Assembly: GCA_030729385.1 (NCBI GenBank) | Contig: JANQXM010000007.1 | Span: 1 to 41,982 of the forward strand | Direction: 5' to 3' | Source of the DNA: Opitutales bacterium | GTDB taxonomy: Bacteria; Verrucomicrobiota; Verrucomicrobiia; Opitutales; Coraliomargaritaceae | Length of the DNA stretch: 41,982 nucleotides | Shown: in pieces, positions 14,168-22,610 of the stretch | How positions within the stretch are numbered: the stretch's first letter is position 1 | Layout of the letters: every line of letters starts with the position of its first letter | Translations under genes and position numbers: made by a program | Notes under the pieces: model-generated | Database searches by the model: none | Told to the model about the DNA's origin: nothing | What the model saw: only the letters and a program-made list of their open reading frames with translations

Positions 14168-14359
14168 TTACTCCGCTTTAAATAGATGCACATAGCGCTG
14201 TGAGAATGGGATAGTCACGCCCTCTTCATCAAAACGTATCTTAATACGTTCCTGTAGGTGGAAAAATAAGTCCCAATAATCTTCAACTTTCACCCAGGGG
14301 CGGAAAGCAAAATTAATCGAGCTGAGCAATGAAGGTAACAACTCCCGGCTACAAATCAC
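14168..14359 (-). pseudogene. MscS mechanosensitive channel, C-terminal remnant
   Basis: Only the last 55-60 residues of a small-conductance MscS channel remain: SSINFAFRPWVKVEDYWDLF, then RFDEEGVTIPFSQRYVHLF, matching the C-terminal alpha/beta domain of MscS (E. coli has LRPWV...DYWPVYF...GISIPFPQMDVHL). No transmembrane or pore part is found upstream in any frame before pilT; homology stops near 14345. The original terminator (14113-14147) is still in place just downstream. This is best read as a deletion remnant. It belongs to a different branch from the intact channel gene at 18968. Confidence 0.75.
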
Positions 14360-14543
14360 TTACCCACGCCGCAAGACTGTGCCCGGGATGAAGTTGGACT
14401 ATGCAAACTGGTTTAGTAACAGTTTGAGCGGCTGGATCGAAAACACCAACGAGAGCGTTGAATCCATCGACAGCGATTAACGGTTAAGATTGATCCCAGC
14501 TAGGCATCGCGAGCGACTCAAATTCTGACGCCACAACTATCGG
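14360..14543. other. Gene-free stretch beside the mscS remnant
   Basis: Between the remnant and pilT I find no recognisable gene. A plus-strand open frame ends at TAA 14478-14480 (in frame back to about 14349, with an ATG at 14388 and reading GMKLDYANWFSNSLSGWIEN). It could be the tail of another lost gene that met mscS at a deletion joint, but it may be chance. Confidence 0.3.
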
Positions 14544-15623
14544 CTACAATTCCCAAGGCTCTGGCTCGCGCGTGAGGAAGGGCAAAAACTTCTTCTTATC
14601 GATCGACTTATCAAAGGCCTCTTCAGGATCAATACGCCCCTCTTTTAGGTGCGCCATAATCGCATCATCCAAAGGCACATTGCCCTTCTTCTTACCGACC
14701 TCAAGCATACCTGGAATTTGGTGAGTTTTACCTTCGCGGATGAGATTAGCAATGGGGGTATCGACCACCAAAATTTCCAACGCAGCGACACGCCCGGGCT
14801 TGTCCACGCGTTTGAATAAATTCTGTGCGATCACGCCCTTCACCGCTTCCGATAGCGTAGTCCGAATTTGATTTTGCTGCCCGGCTGGAAAAACATCGAT
14901 AATACGGTCAATCGTTTTGGAAGCGCTCGGCGTGTGCAGCGTGCCAAACACCAAGTGTCCTGTGGCCGCAGCCTCAATCGCCAAGGTGATCGTTTCGAGG
15001 TCGCGCATTTCCCCGACCAAAATTATATCTGGATCTTCGCGTAATGCTCCACGCAGTGCGCTGGCAAAAGATTTTGTATGTAGGCCAACTTCTCGGTGAT
15101 TGATAAGCGCTTTATGGCTTTTATGCACAAATTCAATCGGGTCTTCCACGGTCAAAATATGCTCTGAACGGACCTTATTTGCGTAATCAATAATCGCCGC
15201 CAGCGTGGTAGATTTACCTGATCCTGTTGGTCCAGTGACTAGAACAAGTCCCTTCTTGAGCTTTGCAAACTTCATACAGATCTCTGGTAGACCTAATTGC
15301 TCCGCTGTAAGCACCTGAGAAGGAATCGTTCTGAAAACAGCAGCCACCCCCTCTTTCTGAAGAAAGAAATTAGCTCTAAAGCGTGCCTTGCCTGGCAACT
15401 CATAGCCGAAATCAACATCACCGGTTTCTAGAAATTGCTTTGCTTTATCTTCGGGGCAAATCTCCATGAGCATCACTTTGAGCTCATCGCTAACTAAGTT
15501 CGGCGCATCCAAACGCTCTAATTCTCCATTAATACGAATAATCGGCGGATTTCCCGTCGAAAGGTGTAAGTCAGATGCTTTGTGTTCCAGCATCGTTTCA
15601 AAATAAAGATCAATTTGTGGCAT
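14544..15623 (-). CDS. pilT: Type IV pilus retraction ATPase PilT
   Basis: 359-residue hexameric GspE/PilT-family ATPase that powers pilus retraction at the inner membrane. The N-terminal PAS-like domain begins MPQIDLYFETMLEHKASDLH, containing the ASDLHLS motif. Walker A GPTGSGKST is at 131-139, the Asp box is VEDPIEFVH, Walker B is DPDIILVGEMRD (about 197-208), and the His box is ATGHLVFGTLHTPSA. The C-terminal motif reads PIANLIREGKTHQI where enteric and pseudomonad PilT has AIRNLIRE; Ala at this Arg position also occurs in other phyla. No other pilus gene is nearby, which is common for pilT. PilU is the alternative, but the KTHQIP motif favours PilT. Confidence 0.92.
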   Translation of the reverse strand: MPQIDLYFETMLEHKASDLHLSTGNPPIIRINGELERLDAPNLVSDELKVMLMEICPEDKAKQFLETGDVDFGYELPGKARFRANFFLQKEGVAAVFRTIPSQVLTAEQLGLPEICMKFAKLKKGLVLVTGPTGSGKSTTLAAIIDYANKVRSEHILTVEDPIEFVHKSHKALINHREVGLHTKSFASALRGALREDPDIILVGEMRDLETITLAIEAAATGHLVFGTLHTPSASKTIDRIIDVFPAGQQNQIRTTLSEAVKGVIAQNLFKRVDKPGRVAALEILVVDTPIANLIREGKTHQIPGMLEVGKKKGNVPLDDAIMAHLKEGRIDPEEAFDKSIDKKKFLPFLTREPEPWEL

Positions 15624-15780
15624 AGAAATAAATAGAGAGAGGTAGGAACACAGGTCTATTTAAAATACACCTGCACAAGCCCCAACAATGCGAGAAAGGC
15701 ACATCATAGCGCAAGCTTGCAAATAACTCGCAAATTAACCCAAGCGCGCGCTTACACTTCAACCTTTAGATGCTAGGATC

Positions 15781-16605
15781 CTACACCGCCTCTGCAACGA
15801 ACTCGCGTTCATCCTCAGGAGACCGACTTGCCTCTTGAATCACATGGTTCGCTAAGCGTGCTTGAAAATCCTCATGCGACAGCACTTCCAGCGATCCATC
15901 CTGATGCTCCACAATTGATGTCATCGATTCCACCCAATCGCCGGAGTTCAGATAATGCACTCCATCGATCACCTTGTCATCAGGTGTATGGATGTGCCCA
16001 CACATAACTCCATCGCAATTCTTCGCCCGAGCTAGCTTTACGATCTGCTCCTCATAATTTGAGATAAAGCTGACCGCAGATTTCACACGCCCTTTGATAT
16101 ACTTACTCAAGGAGAAGTTCCCCTTTCCCTGCCAACGCCACCAGCGGCTATACAAACGGTTAAACCTCAGTAGCCATTGGTAACCAAAATCGCCGACATG
16201 AGAAAGTATCTTCAAATGTGTAGTCACTAAGTCAAAAACATCACCATGCAGCACCAAATACTTCTCCCCATTCAAGGTCCTATGTATGTAGTCTTCACGG
16301 ATTTGAATATTCATAAAATCCAACGGCATAAAGCGGCGTAGCACATCATCGTGATTCCCTCGAAGGTAGATCACCTCCGTGCCCTGCTTCTCCATCTTCT
16401 TCAAAATAAGACGCACGAATCGGGTATGACTCGTCTCCCACTTTCCGGAACGGCGCAACTGCCACGCATCAATAATATCACCATTCAAGATCAAGCGGTC
16501 ACAGTGCGTATATTTCAGGAACTCGTTAACCTCATCTACTTTACAGTGAGGCGTCCCCAAGTGAACATCAGACAGAATAATTGTCCTATATTTTATCTTT
16601 TTCAT
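15781..16605 (-). CDS. Calcineurin-like phosphoesterase (UDP-diacylglucosamine pyrophosphatase-like)
   Basis: 274-residue metallophosphoesterase. The five family motifs are clear: D-x-H in ILSDVHLGTP (residues 10-19), GD in LILNGDIIDAW, GNHD in YLRGNHDDV, H in VLHGDVFD and GHIH in GVMCGHIHTPD. The W-rich central stretch (RLYSRWWRWQGKGN) may form a membrane- or lipid-facing region as in LpxH-like enzymes. It is encoded 26 bases downstream of a GT4 glycosyltransferase, a pairing often seen for the YbbF/LpxH-like group, so a lipid or nucleotide-sugar substrate is likely. Whether it is the true LpxH of this organism cannot be decided from sequence alone. Confidence 0.85.
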   Translation of the reverse strand: MKKIKYRTIILSDVHLGTPHCKVDEVNEFLKYTHCDRLILNGDIIDAWQLRRSGKWETSHTRFVRLILKKMEKQGTEVIYLRGNHDDVLRRFMPLDFMNIQIREDYIHRTLNGEKYLVLHGDVFDLVTTHLKILSHVGDFGYQWLLRFNRLYSRWWRWQGKGNFSLSKYIKGRVKSAVSFISNYEEQIVKLARAKNCDGVMCGHIHTPDDKVIDGVHYLNSGDWVESMTSIVEHQDGSLEVLSHEDFQARLANHVIQEASRSPEDEREFVAEAV

Positions 16606-16631
16606 AACTTCTTAGTTTAAATAGATATCGA

Positions 16632-17783
16632 TTATTTAGAGAGTAACAGGGCATCTCGAAGCAGCAGATCTGCATCCTCCAAGTAGGCATTCACCACACT
16701 CGACCAGTTGAGCGAGCATGCCAACTGAGTCGCATTCGAGCGCAGTCTCTCACGTAAACCAACATTCACCACGACCTCGCGTGCCGCCTGAAGGAAGGTA
16801 GCTTCATCGCCCAACGGGGCTAACAATGCATCCACACCACCTGTGGCATATTCCTTAGCCGCCGCGTAGTCGTATGCGACACAAGCCAGCCCACTAGCCA
16901 TCGCTTCAGTCAAAACATTGCCAAAGGTTTCTGTCATACTAGGAAACAGAAAAATATCTGCGGTGGCATAGCACTTCGCTAGGGCTGCCCCTATCTTGAA
17001 ACCAGTGAAAATAAAATCCGGATATTGCTTCGACAATTTCTCACGCAAGGGGCCATCTCCCACTAGAACGAAGCGAGCATTAGGGCACTCGGCTTTAATC
17101 TGGTAAAACCCACGAATCGCCAGATCTAAATTCTTCTCGGCAGCGATACGCCCCACATAGAGCGCCACAGGTGCAGCTGTCCCGGCGCCCCATTCCTGCC
17201 GTAAGGCATCGCTACGTTTGCCGGGATCAAACAAATCGGTGTCCACACCACGACTCATCACGCGAACCCTCTTCATCCCTTGCTCCGTCAGTTGCTCTCG
17301 GATTACTGTGGTCGGCACAAAAGTCGCCAAAGTGTAATTGTGAAAGGCTTTCAAATAAGTCGTGGTGCAGGCCTCCAACAATCCGAAGCCATAGTGCTGC
17401 GCATACGAATTGAAATTTGTGTGATAGCTCGACAATACGGGAATCCCCAATGCACGCGCAGCAAACAAAGCACTCCAGCCCAAAGGTCCCTCCGTGGCGA
17501 TGTGCACAAAATCCGGCGCACACTGAGTCCATAAACGGCGCAGTCGTCGATACGACGGAAAGCCAAAACGCAAACCATCATAGCCCGGCAATGCCGCACC
17601 ACTCACCAGAACCAACTCTTCATGCGTGGCCGACTCTGCATGCGCAGTATCCGCACTCTGCTTTGGTCGAACCAGTTGCACGTGATGCCCCAAACGTAAC
17701 AGACCCGCGACTAAACGAGACAGCGTCATCGCCACACCATTTATCTCAGGAGGATAAGTTTCAGTAACTAAGGCAATTCTCAC
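16632..17783 (-). CDS. GT4-family glycosyltransferase
   Basis: 383-residue GT-B retaining glycosyltransferase, likely cytoplasmic or membrane-associated. The N-terminus VTETYPPEINGVAMTLSRLV (residues 5-24) is typical of the group including GDP-mannose-dependent alpha-mannosyltransferases and sulfoquinovosyl-type transferases (SqdX). Also seen are SYHTNF, SRGVDTDLFDP, the donor-site strand LYVGRIAAEKNLDLAI and the EX7E motif in SMTETFGNVLTEAMASG. The start is GTG (17781-17783), opening MRIALVTE. It is in one unit with the phosphoesterase downstream, suggesting glycolipid or envelope glycan synthesis. Donor and acceptor are not known. Confidence 0.88.
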   Translation of the reverse strand: MRIALVTETYPPEINGVAMTLSRLVAGLLRLGHHVQLVRPKQSADTAHAESATHEELVLVSGAALPGYDGLRFGFPSYRRLRRLWTQCAPDFVHIATEGPLGWSALFAARALGIPVLSSYHTNFNSYAQHYGFGLLEACTTTYLKAFHNYTLATFVPTTVIREQLTEQGMKRVRVMSRGVDTDLFDPGKRSDALRQEWGAGTAAPVALYVGRIAAEKNLDLAIRGFYQIKAECPNARFVLVGDGPLREKLSKQYPDFIFTGFKIGAALAKCYATADIFLFPSMTETFGNVLTEAMASGLACVAYDYAAAKEYATGGVDALLAPLGDEATFLQAAREVVVNVGLRERLRSNATQLACSLNWSSVVNAYLEDADLLLRDALLLSK

Positions 17784-17860
17784 GGCGCCTAAAATACACG
17801 CTGCCAGCTACAGTCATGTTTCAACCCCGTTACAATCGCGCAACATATGCTTCGAAAGCG

Positions 17861-18853
17861 TTAATATTTATACCAACTAGGCTTCGCGGGTGGCTCCAGG
17901 CCTTGCGCCTCGTAGGCGGTCTTAAAGTGCATTTTGGCAAAACCCGACAAGGCATCCACACCTTTCTCGTCGACGATCTTTTTCGCCTGCTCCAACACTT
18001 TCCCACTGGCACCTTTGACTAGTTCTTCACCGAGCTCATCGGAGAGCCGCTTCATCTCGCGCACATAAATCGCACGCGCCACAATCGAGGCCGCCGCCAC
18101 CACCGGATCTTCTTCCGCTTTGGTGCGACTAATTAAGTTGAAATCTTTGCGCTCCTTCACGTATGCATCGACCAGCTTCTGTTTGGTAAACTGATCAAGT
18201 ATCCCCCACGGTGCGGCACGCTTATCCAATGCTTCGTTCAGCGAGCGACCATGATACCAAGCCAGCAGCTTATTCAAATTATTGCCGAACTTCTTATAAA
18301 GCTCGTTGTATTTCGGCATCCGCGCAAAGGCGGTGGCGATCACCACGCCCTTGGTCTGACGAATCACCTTATCCAATTTCAAAATCGTGTTATCGGTGAT
18401 CTTCTTACTATCGCAAACACCCGCCTCGATCCAAGCACGCACCATATCACCGTCAGCCACGACACACGCCGTTACTAATGGTCCGAATAGGTCCCCCTTG
18501 CCACTTTCATCGCAACCAGCATGCAACTCATACCATTCGGAATGGTGCACCTCGTCGTAGCCCAGTCGCGCGTCGCCGGTGATCTGTGCTTCGACTACAT
18601 CGCGGACAAAGTCTTCCGTTTTCTTCCCCTGCACGACCAACTTGCCGCTCTGGTAACCCACCACATTCACGCCCTCTCCCTTAAATGCAAAAAGGGTATA
18701 AGCCACATCATAAGGAATCCAAGCACCCGAAGTGCTTTCTTCCAATAGGTCGGCGAGCTTATCCATCTGCTCATCGTCGAGTTTGATGGTATAAAGCTTC
18801 TTCACTTTAGGACCTTCGTCCTCGGCGGCTGGCTTGGATTTTTTCTTTGGCAT
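17861..18853 (-). CDS. rnhC: Ribonuclease HIII
   Basis: 330-residue RNase HIII. The N-terminal substrate-binding (TBP-like, DUF3378) domain covers about residues 18-105, with AFKGEGVNVVGYQSGKLVVQ; the catalytic domain starts at AGCDESGKGDLFGPLVTACV (about 112-131). Further active-site regions are GVCDSKKITD, and EEDPVVAAASIVARAIYVRE near 247. The C-terminus FAKMHFKTA carries the expected His-containing end motif. RNase HIII degrades long RNA/DNA hybrids and needs Mg or Mn. A lysine-rich N-terminus (MPKKKSKP) is present. It runs divergently from the mechanosensitive channel gene at 18968. Confidence 0.94.
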   Translation of the reverse strand: MPKKKSKPAAEDEGPKVKKLYTIKLDDEQMDKLADLLEESTSGAWIPYDVAYTLFAFKGEGVNVVGYQSGKLVVQGKKTEDFVRDVVEAQITGDARLGYDEVHHSEWYELHAGCDESGKGDLFGPLVTACVVADGDMVRAWIEAGVCDSKKITDNTILKLDKVIRQTKGVVIATAFARMPKYNELYKKFGNNLNKLLAWYHGRSLNEALDKRAAPWGILDQFTKQKLVDAYVKERKDFNLISRTKAEEDPVVAAASIVARAIYVREMKRLSDELGEELVKGASGKVLEQAKKIVDEKGVDALSGFAKMHFKTAYEAQGLEPPAKPSWYKY

Positions 18854-18967
18854 AGATTAAGCGATCTGAACTCGGATACTATGAGCCATTGCGAACCGAA
18901 CTGTCTACCTTTTCTAACTAAAAACCAGCTATTGAAAAATCCCGCAACTACCCTCATCACTGACAAC

Positions 18968-20236
18968 ATGACAACCGACACCCTTACGCAATGGTTTATG
19001 AACCGTGGTCTGAATCCCGAAATTGCTGAGATGATTGGCATCCTCAGCGCTTTCATCGTTCTAATCTTTTTGGCCCTGTTCGCGAACTATCTGGCGAAAG
19101 CATTCATCGCGCGTGTCATTCATCCCTTGATCCATAAGACCGCGATCGAATGGGACGACCTACTCATTGAGAAGCGCGTCATTGTCCGGTTCTCCCATAT
19201 CGTACCCGCAGTGATCATCCATATCTACGCGGGCACGATCTTTGCCAACTACCCAGAGATCGTCGCGAATTTCGGAGTTATCGTTAATACCTACCTCGTC
19301 GTCATCGTGCTCTTTATCATCGACGGTGTGCTCAACTTTCTGCGCGCGGTATGGGAATCTGGCCCAGTAGGCAAAAGCTACCCAGCCAAGAGTTTCACCC
19401 AAGCCGCGAAACTGGTCATCAATATGATCGGCATCATCTTCATCCTTTCGGCGGTCCTCGGCAAATCACCCCTCGTCTTCTTTTCCGGTCTCGGTGCCAT
19501 CACCGCCATCTTATTGTTGATCTTTAAGGACGCCATTCTCGGGCTCGTTGCCGGATTCCAGCTTTCCGTCAACAATATGGTCATGGTCGGCGACTGGATC
19601 GAAATGCCAGCTCGTGGCGCCGATGGCGATGTCATCGACGTATCCCTCACCACGGTAAAAGTGCAAAACTGGGATAAAACGGTCACCACCATACCGACCT
19701 ACGCACTGATCTCAGATTCCTTTAAGAACTGGCGCGGTATGAGCGAATCAGGCGGTCGCCGGATCAAACGTTCGATCTTCCTCGACATGCGAACGATGAA
19801 GTTTGCCGACGAAACACTACTCGAACGCTTCAAGCGCATCCGCATCTTACGCCCCTACTTAGAACGTAAGCTCGATGATATTCAAAAATACAACGCCGAC
19901 GTAGGCGAAGACCTCAACGAGCTGATCAACGGACGCCGCCTAACCAATGTCGGCACCTTTCGCGCCTATTGCGTGGCCTACCTGCGCAACCATCCAAAGA
20001 TCCACCAAAAAGGGATGACGCTGCTCGTGCGCCAGCTCTCAGCGAGTGAGAAAGGCCTGCCAATCGAAATCTATTGTTTCACCAACGACACCGCTTGGGT
20101 GAACTACGAGGACATTCAAGGGGACATCTTCGACCACCTATTTTCCATCCTTCCTGAGTTCGGCCTCAGCGTTTTCCAAGCTCCCAGTGGTGCAGACCTC
20201 GAAAAGGTCGGCGCTTCACTCCACCTGAAGGATTAA
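18968..20236 (+). CDS. Mechanosensitive ion channel, YbdG/MscS superfamily
   Basis: 422-residue inner-membrane channel that would open under osmotic down-shock. Five membrane spans are likely, beginning IGILSAFIVLIFLALFANYL. The pore helix region GLGAITAILLLIFKDAILGL (about 174-193) is followed by the beta-domain signature NNMVMVGDWIEMPARGADGD. The long C-terminal part, KNWRGMSESGGRRIKRSIFL and beyond, resembles YbdG (MscM) rather than classic MscS, and length agrees (E. coli YbdG 415). I chose the ATG at 18968, close to the hydrophobic start; an in-frame ATG at 18881 would add 29 polar residues. Its 3' end overlaps the convergent methyltransferase gene by 21 bases. Confidence 0.88.
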   Translation: MTTDTLTQWFMNRGLNPEIAEMIGILSAFIVLIFLALFANYLAKAFIARVIHPLIHKTAIEWDDLLIEKRVIVRFSHIVPAVIIHIYAGTIFANYPEIVANFGVIVNTYLVVIVLFIIDGVLNFLRAVWESGPVGKSYPAKSFTQAAKLVINMIGIIFILSAVLGKSPLVFFSGLGAITAILLLIFKDAILGLVAGFQLSVNNMVMVGDWIEMPARGADGDVIDVSLTTVKVQNWDKTVTTIPTYALISDSFKNWRGMSESGGRRIKRSIFLDMRTMKFADETLLERFKRIRILRPYLERKLDDIQKYNADVGEDLNELINGRRLTNVGTFRAYCVAYLRNHPKIHQKGMTLLVRQLSASEKGLPIEIYCFTNDTAWVNYEDIQGDIFDHLFSILPEFGLSVFQAPSGADLEKVGASLHLKD

Positions 20237-21364
20237 ACCTTTGAGAGTATTGCTTTCCGGCAAATTCAACAGTGTCGGGTAATCAAAAGGCTGACCAGTG
20301 CGGGCAAAAATACGCCCTTCTCGACCAGCGATTGCCGCAGCCGATGCAACAAAGCGCTCGAATTGATCTAGAGTAATCGAAGGCGAACGTGCATACGTCG
20401 CCAGCACGCCACCACTGGGCAAACAGCGAAACGCATCGACATGTATTTTGCGTAATTGATCGAAATCCGCTTCCGTCACCGACGGCGGATCGAGCACGAT
20501 ACAGTCAAAATCTCCTGCCGTGCGTTCTGCCAAAAAAGCACCCGCATCGCAGGCAATGGCTTCGACGAAGCATTCGTTCTTCTGAGCGTTCGCTCCGATC
20601 GCTTTCACACAAACTTCAGATTCATCCACCGCGACCACATGCTCGGCTCCAGCTTGCAGCGCATGCAGCGCAAAACCTCCGGAATGCGAATACGCATCCA
20701 GCACACAACGTCCTTCGCACAAGCTACCCACCAACAGATGTTGCTCTCGTTGATCTAGGAAAACACTCGGCTTTTCAGGGTGCATCCAATCCAAACGGTA
20801 AGCGACCTCATCGATCGTCACCCAGCGGGCCTTCAAATTATTACCGCTCAATGTTTGAATCACTCGCTCCAAGCCAAACGCTTCGCGCTCCGGTACATGG
20901 TTTAAGAAAACGATTTCCTGCGCGTGGCAGGATTCTTTAAGTATTTCAGCGATCAACGGCACATGTGTATCCACGGCCGCATTTTTGGCTATAATTGTGA
21001 GCACATCCTCATACTGCTCGACGATCAGCCCAGGTAAGTAATCCGCATCAGAATGAATCAAGCGTTGGCTACCCTCCTCGCCTCGGCGGGACAACGCTTC
21101 GTGAATCGCGGTCACGAGATAACTCTGATCAAAGGCCACGCCTTCAGCAAAACTGTAACGCCGCCATGCCGCCACTGGATCGCGCGGATCATAAATGCCA
21201 CTACCCAGCGACTGACCAGCGGCATCCACTAAATTCACCGCACTACCCGCTGGCACCGATGCATCTGCCACGAACGCGCTCGACTGCACCCAAGGATGCC
21301 CGTCATGGGCAGCATTCTCATTTAATTGCAAAGTAGGCAGCGCCTGTGGTGTGAGCATCTCCAT
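20216..21364 (-). CDS. RlmI-like class I SAM-dependent rRNA methyltransferase
   Basis: 382-residue methyltransferase. The N-terminal PUA-like RNA-binding part (about 20-75, HPWVQSSAFVADASVPAGSA and GSGIYDP) is followed by an EEHD-like middle domain and a Rossmann SAM domain. The SAM segment has VFLDQREQHLLV, motif I LDAYSHSGGFALHALQAGAE (about 219-238), AVDES and the catalytic DCIVLDPPSVTEAD (PP loop). This matches the RlmI family, which makes m5C1962 in 23S rRNA in E. coli, but related members have other targets. It starts nine bases after the upstream permease stop, forming a minus-strand pair. Its tail overlaps the convergent channel gene. Confidence 0.85.
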   Translation of the reverse strand: MEMLTPQALPTLQLNENAAHDGHPWVQSSAFVADASVPAGSAVNLVDAAGQSLGSGIYDPRDPVAAWRRYSFAEGVAFDQSYLVTAIHEALSRRGEEGSQRLIHSDADYLPGLIVEQYEDVLTIIAKNAAVDTHVPLIAEILKESCHAQEIVFLNHVPEREAFGLERVIQTLSGNNLKARWVTIDEVAYRLDWMHPEKPSVFLDQREQHLLVGSLCEGRCVLDAYSHSGGFALHALQAGAEHVVAVDESEVCVKAIGANAQKNECFVEAIACDAGAFLAERTAGDFDCIVLDPPSVTEADFDQLRKIHVDAFRCLPSGGVLATYARSPSITLDQFERFVASAAAIAGREGRIFARTGQPFDYPTLLNLPESNTLKGLILQVE

Positions 21365-21373
21365 AAATATAGA

Positions 21374-22486
21374 CTAGCGAGCTTTGCGAAAGAGCTGCAC
21401 AGACAACCCGAGCATTATTATATTAGGCAACCACGCCGCCAGTAGTGCGGGCACCATTCGCTGCTCTCCCATAATCGTAGTCACGATAATCAAAACATAA
21501 AAAAGTAAGAAGAAGCCCATACATTTGGACACTCCGATCATGGGATTAGTGCGCACTCCCGAGACCGCAAATGGCACTGCGATTCCGACGACGACCAAGC
21601 AACTAAAAGGCACTGCGAGCAATGAAAGATAACGAACGAGGTATGCATGCACTTTCGGATTCTCGCTCGGCGGCACCGTTTCTACGATTCGGCGTAATTC
21701 AAAGAGAGACAGTTCTTTGGGCTTTTTGTGCAAGGCTAGCATGAGACTCGGATCCTCGCCAAAGTCCTCAAATGTCTTCTCCTTAAAAGGCAAGGTGCGT
21801 AGCGGATCGCCCGTTTCGGAGTCTAGCATCAACTCACGCCCATCTAAAAAGACCCAATGCCCCAGCGTATCGTCAAAATAAGCTTCCTTCGCTGATATCC
21901 GACTGGTTTCCATGCCATCCTGATCGCGCGTATGCACATTCACCCCGAGTCCCAACCAAGCGCGCTCGCTGAATCGATTCATGAACCAAAGACGCCCGTC
22001 TTTACGGTTATCAAAGCCCAAATTATAAATCAGCCCGACATCCTTACTATCTTTCTGACTTTCAGCCGCAGCAAATTCCAAGTTATCAAAAAACGTGCGC
22101 GACTGCTCTACCGCCTTTGGCACAACCGAAGCAGTCAGATAAAACAACAAAGCAGACAAGAACAGCCCAGCACCCCAGAGTGACCGGCTGATACGAAACA
22201 AGCTAGCGCCAGTCGCCCGCATGGCGATGATCTCATTATTTCGATGCAGGCTACCGAGGGAAAAAAGCAACGAAACTAGGAACGCTATCGGCAAGATGGC
22301 GGGCAAATAAGTCGGCAACGCCAGCGCGTAGTAGAATACAATCTTCTGGAACCCGGCTTTTTGCGACAGCAAGTCCGGCAAGGTATCATACATATTTTGA
22401 AGGATCAGGATGCCCACAATCACCCCTAGCGTGAGGGCAAAGCCCACCAACCACTCCTTAAAAACATATCGATCGAGTAATGACAT
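21374..22486 (-). CDS. LptF/LptG-family LPS export permease
   Basis: 370-residue permease of the YjgP/YjgQ family; two such subunits with LptB extract lipopolysaccharide from the inner membrane. It begins LLDRYVFKEWLVGFALTLGV, the classic first helix. Spans 2-3 surround YLPAILPIAFLVSLLFSLGS and the NNEIIAMRATGASLFRI coupling helix. A periplasmic beta-jellyroll domain (about 140-290) precedes three C-terminal spans (SLLAVPFSCLVVVGIAVPFA, then GVSKCMGFFLLFYVLI). Whether it is LptF or LptG is not clear; the partner is not in the window. lpxB at 31783 supports a lipid A-based outer membrane. Confidence 0.88.
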   Translation of the reverse strand: MSLLDRYVFKEWLVGFALTLGVIVGILILQNMYDTLPDLLSQKAGFQKIVFYYALALPTYLPAILPIAFLVSLLFSLGSLHRNNEIIAMRATGASLFRISRSLWGAGLFLSALLFYLTASVVPKAVEQSRTFFDNLEFAAAESQKDSKDVGLIYNLGFDNRKDGRLWFMNRFSERAWLGLGVNVHTRDQDGMETSRISAKEAYFDDTLGHWVFLDGRELMLDSETGDPLRTLPFKEKTFEDFGEDPSLMLALHKKPKELSLFELRRIVETVPPSENPKVHAYLVRYLSLLAVPFSCLVVVGIAVPFAVSGVRTNPMIGVSKCMGFFLLFYVLIIVTTIMGEQRMVPALLAAWLPNIIMLGLSVQLFRKAR

Positions 22487-22610
22487 CTCACTGATCTAAA
22501 ACTGCGCACGATCTAAAGTCACTCCGATAGCGTGGTTTTTTTAGTGTAGGGAATTTACGTTGCAGAAAAACGCCCTGTTTCCATTCTCTCGACAGAACTA
22601 CCAGCCAGCC

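Noticed and set aside
22560-22610. TTG start for the alanine symporter
   Set aside because: It adds polar residues before a good signal peptide; the ATG at 22611 is a better start.
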